Assembly (NCBI GenBank): GCA_051984675.1 | Contig: JBPYFK010000179.1 | Location: 1-49,130 of the forward strand | From: JBPYFK01 sp051984675 | Lineage (GTDB): Bacteria > Actinomycetota > Actinomycetes > Mycobacteriales > Pseudonocardiaceae | Direction of reading: 5' to 3' | Length of the DNA stretch: 49,130 bases | Shown here: piece after piece, positions 25,281 to 32,011 of the stretch | Layout of the letters: each line of letters begins with the position of its first letter | Position numbering within the stretch: position 1 is the first letter of the stretch | The notes under the pieces: generated by a model | Told to the model about the DNA's origin: nothing | Seen by the model: only the letters and a program-made list of their open reading frames with translations | Databases searched by the model: none | Position numbers and translations under genes: made by a program

Positions 25281-25969
25281 CGATCCGAGTTCTGCTTGCC
25301 GACGACCAGGCACTGGTGCGGGCCGGATTCCGCGTGCTCATCGACTCCGAGGATGATCTCGAAGTGGTCGGCGAGGCCAGCAACGGAGACGAAGCCATCA
25401 CACTGGTGCGCTCTCAGCGCGCCGATGTCGTCCTGATGGACATCCGCATGCCGGTCATGGACGGTCTGCAGGCCACGCGTCGCATCGCCGCGGACGAAGC
25501 GTTGGCCGGTGTGCGCATCCTGGTCCTCACCACGTTCGAGATCGACGAGTACGTCGTACAGGCACTCCGCGCTGGTGCCAGCGGCTTCCTCGCCAAGAAC
25601 GCCAAACCCATGGTCCTCTTGGACGCCATCCGTACCGTGGCCGCCGGCGAGTCCCTGCTGTCTCCAGGCGCCACGCGAGCCGTCATCACGCGATTCGTGA
25701 ACCAGCCAGAGCCGAACCCGCGCGCTGCGGAACGGCTGCGGGACCTGACCGACCGTGAGCGAGACGTGCTGGCCCAGGTCGGCCTGGGCAAGTCCAACGA
25801 CGAAATCGCCGCCGAACTCGCCGTCAGTCCCCTCACGATCAAAACCCACATCAGCCGGATGCTGACCAAGACGGAGGCGCGCGATCGGGCGCAGCTGGTC
25901 GTGCTCGCCTACGAGACCGGATTGGTACGTCCCGGCCAACGGACGAGCAGTGCTGCTTCGGCTCCGTGA
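25277..25969 (+). CDS. NarL/FixJ-type response regulator
   Basis: The 230-residue protein has a receiver domain with the acidic pair in VLLADDQALVRAGF, phospho-acceptor Asp in VVLMDIRMPVMDG and Lys in FLAKNAKP, and a C-terminal LuxR-type helix-turn-helix (LTDRERDVLAQVGLGKSNDE, then AVSPLTIKTHISRM). The start overlaps the kinase stop by four bases, so the two proteins are made together. The cognate target is probably the divergent MacAB-like operon, a common arrangement in actinobacteria. Confidence 0.95.
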   Translation: MTIRVLLADDQALVRAGFRVLIDSEDDLEVVGEASNGDEAITLVRSQRADVVLMDIRMPVMDGLQATRRIAADEALAGVRILVLTTFEIDEYVVQALRAGASGFLAKNAKPMVLLDAIRTVAAGESLLSPGATRAVITRFVNQPEPNPRAAERLRDLTDRERDVLAQVGLGKSNDEIAAELAVSPLTIKTHISRMLTKTEARDRAQLVVLAYETGLVRPGQRTSSAASAP

Positions 25970-26222
25970 ATCGCGCAATCATGCGAGTGTGATGGCTCAC
26001 ACGCGAACGCGTCCTCGTGACCAGACCAGTGGCGGGTCGCGACACTGGGCATCATGCACGGTGGTGACGTTCGTCCAGGGCACCGACCTCGCGCTGGTCG
26101 GCCAAGGGAAAGCAACGTCACCGCCAGGCAGGTCTGTCACAGCCAACGCGCATTAAGTAGCGTATTCACCCATCAGTCGACCGCCATTGGTAACGCCGCC
26201 GGTTCGGAGGCAGGAGAGACCC

Positions 26223-27773
26223 GTGATCATTGGAGTCGTCAAGGAGGCCCGGCAGGGCGAGACGCGCGTGGCCGCGACCCCGGCGACCGTGCGGCAGCTG
26301 CTCAAGCTCGGGTACGAGGTGGTCGTCGAGACCGGCGCGGGCGCGGCATCGAGCTTCTCCGACGAGGCGTATGTCGAGGCAGGGGCGACGGTGGGAGACC
26401 CGTTGCAGGCCGATGTCGTGGTCGGGGTGAACGCCCCGACGCCGGCCCAGTTGGACGGGCTGCGCCCGAAGGCGACGCTGATCAGCATGCTGTCGCCCGC
26501 GGTGGATGAGGCCATGGTGGAGGACCTGTCCAAGCGGCCCATCACAGCGCTGTCGATGGACGCGGTGCCAAGGATCTCGCGGGCGCAGTCGCTGGACGTG
26601 CTCTCCTCGATGGCGAACATCGCCGGCTACCGCGCGGTCGTGGAGGCCGCGCACGCTTTCGGCCGCTTCTTCACCGGGCAAGTGACCGCGGCCGGCAAGG
26701 TGCCGCCGGCGAAGGTGCTGGTCGCCGGGGCGGGTGTGGCCGGCCTGGCGGCGATCGGCGCCGCCGGCAGCCTGGGTGCGGTCGTGCGGGCGACCGACCC
26801 GCGCCCGGAGGTCGCCGACCAGGTGCGGTCGCTGGGTGGTGACTACCTCTCGGTGGAGTCGGCGGAGGTCGAGGTGTCGGCCACCGGCTACGCCAAGGAG
26901 ATGTCGGACGACTACAACACCCGCGCCGCGGCGCTGTACGCCGAGCAGTGTCCCGAGGTCGACATCGTCATCACTACGGCGCTCATCCCGGGGCGCCCTG
27001 CCCCACGACTGATCACCGCGGAGATGGTGGCGTCGATGAAGCCGGGCAGCGTCATCGTCGACATGGCCGCGGCCAACGGGGGCAACGTCGAGGGCACCGT
27101 GGCGGGCGAGACCGTGGTCACCGACAACGGGGTGACGATCATCGGCTACACCGACCTGGCCAGCCGCCTGCCGGCGCAGGCGTCCCAGCTGTACGGCACG
27201 AACCTGGTGAACCTGCTCAAGCTGATGACCCCGGACAAGGACGGCCAGCTGGTCCTGGACTTCGACGACGTCGTCCAGCGGTCGATGACCGTGGTGCGCG
27301 ACGGGGAGCTGACCTGGCCTCCGCCTCCAGTGCAGGTCTCGGCAGCCCCCGCTGCACCCGCGCCCCCCGCTGCCAGCACCAGCGCGCCCGCCGAGGCCCG
27401 GCAGGAGCAGTCGAAGACGGCGTCCCGAAAGTTCACCCTCGTCGGTGCCGGCGCCGCGCTGCTGTTCCTCATCGGGGCGCTGTCCCCGCCGGCGCTGCAG
27501 GGGCACCTGACCGTCTTCGCACTGTCCATCGTGATCGGCTATTACGTGATCGGTCACGTGCACCACGCGCTGCACACACCGCTGATGTCGGTGACCAACG
27601 CGATCTCCGGGATCATCGTCGTCGGCGCGCTGCTGCAGATCGGCCACACCGAGTCCAGCAACGGCGGCGTGATCACGGTGCTGTCGTTCGCCGCGATCCT
27701 GCTGGCCGCCATCAACGTCTTCGGGGGTTTCGCGGTGACCCGCCGGATGCTCGGAATGTTCTCCCGCAGCTGA
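26223..27773 (+). CDS. pntA: NAD(P) transhydrogenase subunit alpha
   Basis: The 516-residue protein is close to E. coli PntA (510). The NAD(H)-binding domain starts IIGVVKEARQGETRVAATP, carries the Rossmann motif VLVAGAGVAGLAAIGAAGSLG near residue 170 and the loop MVASMKPGSVIVDMAAANGG near 270. After a Pro/Ala linker (PAAPAPPAASTSAPAE) come three to four membrane helices (ALLFLIGALSPPALQG onward) of domain II. GTG 26223 has AGGAGAG seven bases upstream. With PntB it links hydride transfer between NADH and NADP+ to proton translocation in the membrane. Confidence 0.96.
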   Translation: MIIGVVKEARQGETRVAATPATVRQLLKLGYEVVVETGAGAASSFSDEAYVEAGATVGDPLQADVVVGVNAPTPAQLDGLRPKATLISMLSPAVDEAMVEDLSKRPITALSMDAVPRISRAQSLDVLSSMANIAGYRAVVEAAHAFGRFFTGQVTAAGKVPPAKVLVAGAGVAGLAAIGAAGSLGAVVRATDPRPEVADQVRSLGGDYLSVESAEVEVSATGYAKEMSDDYNTRAAALYAEQCPEVDIVITTALIPGRPAPRLITAEMVASMKPGSVIVDMAAANGGNVEGTVAGETVVTDNGVTIIGYTDLASRLPAQASQLYGTNLVNLLKLMTPDKDGQLVLDFDDVVQRSMTVVRDGELTWPPPPVQVSAAPAAPAPPAASTSAPAEARQEQSKTASRKFTLVGAGAALLFLIGALSPPALQGHLTVFALSIVIGYYVIGHVHHALHTPLMSVTNAISGIIVVGALLQIGHTESSNGGVITVLSFAAILLAAINVFGGFAVTRRMLGMFSRS

Positions 27774-27813
27774 CTTGGGCCGCCTGACCTGAGCCGAGAG
27801 GGTTTGTGACCAC

Positions 27814-29232
27814 ATGACCATGGCAACCGCCGCGCAGGCGGCATACCTCGTCGCCGGCCTGCTGTTCATCCTCGCCCTGGCAGGGCTGAGCAAGCACGAG
27901 ACCGCCAAGGCCGGCAACGCGTTCGGCATCGCCGGCATGGCGGTGGCCCTCGCGGCCACCATCGGCCTGGCCATCGACCGCGACATCAGCAGCCTGGGAA
28001 CCGTCCTGCTGCTCGGCGCGGTGATCGTCGGCGCCGGAGTCGGCCTGCAACGGGCCCGCACCGTCGAGATGACCGGTATTCCCGAGCTGATCGCGCTGCT
28101 GCACTCCTTCGTCGGTCTGGCAGCCGTCCTCGTGGGTTGGGACGGCTACCTGTCGGTCGAGGCGCGGCCCGGCGGCACCGAAGCAGCCGCACTGGAGGGC
28201 CTGGGCACGCTGGGCGTCCACCACGCCGAGGTGTTCATCGGCGTGTTCATCGGCGCGGTCACCTTCACCGGCTCGATCGTGGCCAACCTCAAGCTGTCCG
28301 CGCGGATCAAGTCCGCTCCCCTGATGCTGCCCGGCAAGAACTGGCTCAACCTCGGCGCTCTCGTCGCCTTCGTCGTGCTCACCACCTGGTTCGTGGCCGA
28401 CCCGCAGCTGTGGCTGCTCGTGCTCGTCACGCTGATCGCGCTGGCCCTGGGCTGGCACCTGGTCGCCTCCATCGGCGGCGGCGACATGCCGGTCGTGGTG
28501 TCGATGCTCAACAGCTACTCCGGCTGGGCCGCCGCGGCCTCGGGCTTCCTGCTCGACAACGACCTGCTCATCGTCACCGGCGCGCTGGTGGGCTCCTCCG
28601 GTGCCTACCTCTCCTACATCATGTGCAAGGCCATGAACCGCTCGTTCCTGTCGGTCATCGCCGGCGGATTCGGTATCGAAGCCGGACCCTCCGGCGGCGA
28701 GGACTACGGCGAGCACCGCGAAATCAGCGTCGAGGGCGCCGCGGAGCTGCTGACCAGCGCCCAGTCGGTGATCATCACGCCCGGCTACGGCATGGCCGTC
28801 GCCCAGGCGCAACACGGCGTCGCCGAACTCACCCGCAAGCTGCGCGACAGGGGCGTCGAGGTCCGCTTCGCCATCCACCCGGTCGCCGGCCGCCTGCCCG
28901 GGCACATGAACGTCCTGCTCGCCGAGGCAAAGGTGCCCTACGACATCGTCCTGGAAATGGACGAGATCAACGAGGACTTCCCCAAGACCTCCGTCGTCCT
29001 CGTCATCGGCGCCAACGACACCGTCAACCCCGCCGCCGCGGAAGATCCCGGCAGCCCCATCGCCGGCATGCCCGTCCTCACCGTCTGGGAGGCCGAGAAC
29101 GTCATCGTCTTCAAACGCTCGATGGCCTCCGGCTACGCCGGCGTCCAGAACCCGCTGTTCTTCCGCGAGAACACCGCCATGCTCTTCGGCGACGCCAAGA
29201 ACCGAGTCGAGGACATCCTGCACGCGCTCTGA
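27814..29232 (+). CDS. pntB: NAD(P) transhydrogenase subunit beta
   Basis: The 472-residue protein has about nine membrane helices in the first ~270 residues (AAYLVAGLLFILALAGLS; GIPELIALLHSFVGLAAVLV) and the NADP(H)-binding domain III (SVIITPGYGMAVAQAQHGVA, MNVLLAEAKVPYDIVLEMDE, VVLVIGANDTVNPAA, VFKRSMASGYAGVQNPLF). These are hallmark PntB blocks. ATG 27814 is followed two codons later by another ATG; GAGAGGG lies upstream. It is 40 nt behind pntA in one operon and is followed by a strong hairpin terminator. Confidence 0.96.
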   Translation: MTMATAAQAAYLVAGLLFILALAGLSKHETAKAGNAFGIAGMAVALAATIGLAIDRDISSLGTVLLLGAVIVGAGVGLQRARTVEMTGIPELIALLHSFVGLAAVLVGWDGYLSVEARPGGTEAAALEGLGTLGVHHAEVFIGVFIGAVTFTGSIVANLKLSARIKSAPLMLPGKNWLNLGALVAFVVLTTWFVADPQLWLLVLVTLIALALGWHLVASIGGGDMPVVVSMLNSYSGWAAAASGFLLDNDLLIVTGALVGSSGAYLSYIMCKAMNRSFLSVIAGGFGIEAGPSGGEDYGEHREISVEGAAELLTSAQSVIITPGYGMAVAQAQHGVAELTRKLRDRGVEVRFAIHPVAGRLPGHMNVLLAEAKVPYDIVLEMDEINEDFPKTSVVLVIGANDTVNPAAAEDPGSPIAGMPVLTVWEAENVIVFKRSMASGYAGVQNPLFFRENTAMLFGDAKNRVEDILHAL

Positions 29233-29241
29233 TACAGCGCG

Positions 29242-29279
29242 ACGTCGATCTCGTCCGGCTCGGCGGACGAGATCGACGT
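29242..29279. terminator. Bidirectional terminator between pntB and acyl-CoA synthetase gene
   Basis: A perfect 16-bp stem (ACGTCGATCTCGTCCG paired with its complement) closes a 6-base loop GCTCGG. It starts 10 nt after the pntB stop and ends 7 nt before the convergent gene's stop, so it can end both transcripts. There is no long T-tract, as is usual in high-GC actinobacteria. Confidence 0.9.
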
Positions 29280-29285
29280 TGGGGC

Positions 29286-30893
29286 TTACACCGGCCCCGC
29301 CGGAGAACCGGTCGTGTGGTAGCGGTCGCGGAGCGCCTTCTTGTCGGGCTTACCGAGGCCGGTCATGGGTAGGGACTCGGTGACAATGACGTGCTTGGGG
29401 GTGTGGACGGAGCCTTTGCGTTCTCGGACGGTCGCCTTGATTTCCTCGACCAACCGGGCGATCGACTCCTCGTCCGCGGCCGTGCCCTCGCGGGGCACGA
29501 CGACGGCGGTCACGGCTTCGCCCCACTTCTCGTCGGGCACACCGATGACACCGACCTGCGCGACGGCGGGATGGGTGGCGATGGCGTCCTCCACCTCGCG
29601 CGGGAAGACGTTGAAGCCACCGGTGACGATCATGTCCTTGACCCGGTCGACGATGAATAGGAACCCGTCGTCGTCCACGCGGGCGATGTCACCGGTGTGC
29701 AGCCAACCGTCCCGGAAGGTCTCCGCGGTGGCCGACGGCTTGTTCCAGTAACCGGCCGCGAGAAGCGGTCCGGCCACGCAGATCTCGCCGGGTTCCCCGG
29801 TGGGAACCGGCTTGCCGTTGTCGTCGAGTAGCGCGGTGCGGAGGAACGCCGACGGTCGCCCGCAGGAGGACAGCCGCGCGTCGTCGTGCTCGCTCCTGCC
29901 CAGGTAGCTGATCGCCATGGGCGCTTCGGACTGGCCGAAGTACTGGGCGAAGATCGGTCCGAACCGGTCGATGGCTTCCTTGAGCCGGATCGGGTTGATC
30001 GACGACGCCCCGTAGTACACGGTTTCCAGCGAGGAGAGGTCCCGAGTTCGCGAGTCGGGATGGTCCAGCAGCGCGTACAGCATGGTCGGGACGAGCATGG
30101 TCGCGGTGATCCGGTGTTCCTCGATGGTGCGCAGCACCTCGGCCGGGTCGAATTTCGGAAGCACGACCAGCGATCCGCCCTTGATCAGGGTCGGTGCGAA
30201 GAACGCGGCTCCCGCGTGGGACAGCGGCGTGCAGACGAGGAACCTGGGCGAGTTCGGCCATTCCCATTCTGCGAGCTGGATCTGCGTCATGGTCGTCATC
30301 GACTCAGCCGTGCCGATCACGCCCTTGGGTTTACCGGTCGTGCCACCCGTGTACGTGATCGAGACGATGTGGTCGGGCGGCAGCTCGGCGGCCTCAAGCG
30401 GCTGCGGTGCGTAGGTCGCGGCCAATCCGACGAGGTCCTGCGCCCCGATGTCGGTGAGCGTGTCGGGCACCGGTCCGATGGTCAGCACCTGCCGTAGACC
30501 TGGGACCTTCTCGACCAACTGCCGCGCTCGGTCCACAAAGGACGGAGTTGGGTCGATGATCAGGGTTGTGATGCCGGCGTCGTCGAGGATGTAGGCGTGG
30601 TCGTCGAGCGAGCCCAGCGGGTGCAGCGAGGTGCGGCGGGACCCGAGGACCTGCCCGGCGGCGATGGTCAGCAGTACTTCGGGTCGATTGAGCGACAGCA
30701 ACGCCGCGGGCTCGCCCGTGCCGACGCCGAGCGCTTCGAATGCCTGCACGTACCGGCTGACCTGTGCGGCCATCTCGCCGCCGGTCAGGGTGGTTTCGCC
30801 CAGCGACAGGACCGGCCTGTCCCGGTGCCGGTGTAGCGCTGAGACGACCAAGTGGCCCAAGTGGTTCGGCTGCCTGCTTGCCTGCCGTGTCAT
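29286..30893 (-). CDS. AMP-dependent acyl-CoA synthetase/ligase (FadD-like)
   Basis: The 535-residue protein has ANL-superfamily core motifs: ITYTGGTTGKPKG (phosphate loop) near residue 172, YYGASSINP near 290, the GYWNKPSATAETFRDGWLHT-GD block near 395, the hinge DRVKDMIVTGGFNVFPREVE near 430 and the catalytic Lys in GLGKPDKKAL near 520. It activates a carboxylic acid to its CoA thioester through an acyl-AMP. ATG 30893 has GGAGGG eight to ten bases upstream. The neighbouring decayed aldehyde dehydrogenase and KstR-like sites suggest a lipid, steroid or aromatic acid substrate, but this is inference. Confidence 0.93.
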   Translation of the reverse strand: MTRQASRQPNHLGHLVVSALHRHRDRPVLSLGETTLTGGEMAAQVSRYVQAFEALGVGTGEPAALLSLNRPEVLLTIAAGQVLGSRRTSLHPLGSLDDHAYILDDAGITTLIIDPTPSFVDRARQLVEKVPGLRQVLTIGPVPDTLTDIGAQDLVGLAATYAPQPLEAAELPPDHIVSITYTGGTTGKPKGVIGTAESMTTMTQIQLAEWEWPNSPRFLVCTPLSHAGAAFFAPTLIKGGSLVVLPKFDPAEVLRTIEEHRITATMLVPTMLYALLDHPDSRTRDLSSLETVYYGASSINPIRLKEAIDRFGPIFAQYFGQSEAPMAISYLGRSEHDDARLSSCGRPSAFLRTALLDDNGKPVPTGEPGEICVAGPLLAAGYWNKPSATAETFRDGWLHTGDIARVDDDGFLFIVDRVKDMIVTGGFNVFPREVEDAIATHPAVAQVGVIGVPDEKWGEAVTAVVVPREGTAADEESIARLVEEIKATVRERKGSVHTPKHVIVTESLPMTGLGKPDKKALRDRYHTTGSPAGPV

Positions 30894-30966
30894 GCCGTTT
30901 CCCTCCGGTCTTCCGCCCAACGATGTACGCCGACCATGTCGCATCCCCGCTGCGCGCGTTTCATGC

Positions 30967-31521
30967 TCATCCGATCGGGAGCGTGACGGACTTCAGTTCG
31001 ACGTAGGCGTCGATTCGCTCCGGCCCGAACTCCCGTCCGATGCCGCTGGCCTTGTGGCCGCCGAACGGGGCGTTGAAGTCGAGCAGGTACTGGTTGATGC
31101 CAAGCGTCCCGGTGCGCACCCGGCGTGCGACCACGGCGGCGCTCCTCCCAGTGCGTCTCCCGCGCGGCGGACAGGAACGCGTCCAGTGCCATCACCGTCG
31201 CGCCGGGCTGTCCCACCTGGGAGAACCAGATCGGCGAGCCCATCTCGCTCGTGATCAGCTCGCTCAACTCGACTTGCCGGGCGCGGTAGGCATCCGCGAA
31301 GCTTCGGAGCAGCTCCAGCCGCTCCGCGGGATCGGTTCGAGGCCACTCCCCCGCGTCGAAGGCCCGCCGTGCCTCCTCCACTGCTCGGTCGACATCCGCG
31401 ACCGAGGCTTCGGGTGCGCGTCCCAACGGCTGTTCCGAGTGCGGCGAGATCACCTCCAACACACCCTGTGCGGCAGGGTAGCCCAATGTCCTCCGAGATA
31501 GAGCTCCTTGTAGTCCCGCAT
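30967..31521 (-). pseudogene. Aldehyde dehydrogenase remnant (frameshifts and large internal deletion)
   Basis: From ATG 31521, with GAGGAG upstream, the sequence reads MRDYKELYLGGHWAT as in ALDH N-termini, then shifts frame near 31487 and continues AAQGVLEVISPHSEQPLGRA through RADP-like helices to LDAFLSAARETHWEERR near 31130. After a further shift it joins the C-terminal ALDH end: VVARRVRTGTLGINQYLLDF, APFGGHKASGIGREFGPERI and DAYVELKSVTLPIG, with a stop at 30967. About 185 of ~480 codons remain, and the middle with the catalytic Glu and Cys and the NAD site is gone. It was probably in one operon with the acyl-CoA synthetase gene. Confidence 0.88.
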
Positions 31522-31586
31522 GGCGCGGCTCCTCGCTCAGGCGGCGGCATCCCCGCCCGTTCGTCCCTGACAGCCACCACCCAAAC

Positions 31587-31600
31587 TAGAACACGTTCTT
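31587..31600. promoter_or_regulatory. KstR-like palindrome 1 (TAGAAC-N2-GTTCTT)
   Basis: AGAAC-AC-GTTCT is a perfect 5+2+5 inverted repeat, 66 nt upstream of the ALDH remnant start. On the minus strand TTGCTG and TAGTTT flank it with an 18-bp spacer, so it overlaps a possible -10 element. Confidence 0.75.
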
Positions 31601-31651
31601 GGTTGACAGCAACACTCCCCGCAGCATCCGAGACATCGCCTGTCAGCTACA

Positions 31652-31665
31652 TAGAACGCGTTATT
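31652..31665. promoter_or_regulatory. KstR-like palindrome 2 (TAGAACGCGTTATT)
   Basis: It shares TAGAAC-N2-GTT with the other three sites; the core AACGCGTT is a perfect palindrome. It fits most of the published KstR consensus TNNAACNNGTTNNA. Confidence 0.65.
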
Positions 31666-31718
31666 ACCGGGGACCTCATCGCCCCGTCGCGCACAAGCGC
31701 CTGGCCTTCACATTCAGT

Positions 31719-31732
31719 AGAACGCGTTTCGG
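31719..31732. promoter_or_regulatory. KstR-like palindrome 3 (TAGAACGCGTTTCG)
   Basis: The first ten bases are identical to those of palindrome 2, with the same AACGCGTT core. It lies 67 bp from palindrome 2. Confidence 0.6.
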
Positions 31733-31739
31733 AAATTGA

Positions 31740-31847
31740 TCAACGCGAGGACGGCGCGGGCGGGATCGTCACGCACCCCCGGCCGGTGCTTCGACGGAGG
31801 GACCGGTACTTGACTCGCTTGATCTCTTCGATGGCGGCGAGGTCCAT
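31740..31847 (-). pseudogene. N-terminal remnant of an NTF2/SnoaL-like protein gene
   Basis: From ATG 31847 the frame reads MDLAAIEEIKRVKYRSLRRS, which resembles the start of SnoaL-like/NTF2-fold proteins (for example ...AIRRLKYRYLRALD), then loses similarity and stops at 31740. Intact members have 130-180 residues, so only about 20 recognisable codons are left. KstR-like site 4 lies 34 nt upstream in the expected promoter position. The identification rests on a short stretch. Confidence 0.5.
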
Positions 31848-31880
31848 GCTGACAGCGTCCACGGCACCGTAGCCACATGC

Positions 31881-31894
31881 AAGAACTTGTTCTA
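31881..31894. promoter_or_regulatory. KstR-like palindrome 4 (AAGAAC-N2-GTTCTA)
   Basis: AGAAC-TT-GTTCT is a perfect 5+2+5 inverted repeat in the opposite polarity to palindrome 1. It lies 34 nt before the SnoaL-like remnant. Confidence 0.75.
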
Positions 31895-31919
31895 CTAAGC
31901 TGCCGCCGTCGACGGAAGC

Positions 31920-31951
31920 GTCGGATGCCGGCGTGGATGCCGGCATCCGAC
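31920..31951. terminator. Hairpin terminator after the A-Ox-T-TE synthetase gene
   Basis: A perfect 13-bp stem (GTCGGATGCCGGC and its complement) with a 6-base loop GTGGAT, located about 60 nt after the stop of the leftward synthetase gene. Confidence 0.85.
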
Positions 31952-32011
31952 GGGTGAGTCAGCTCCTGGCCAGCAGGCTCAGTGCCGCCGTCACCACGGC
32001 GCCCTGCCGCA

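Noticed and set aside
25970..26222. Possible riboswitch or leader upstream of pntA
   Set aside because: The 253-bp gap has no clear conserved aptamer pattern or terminator; only the AGGAGAG ribosome site is firm.
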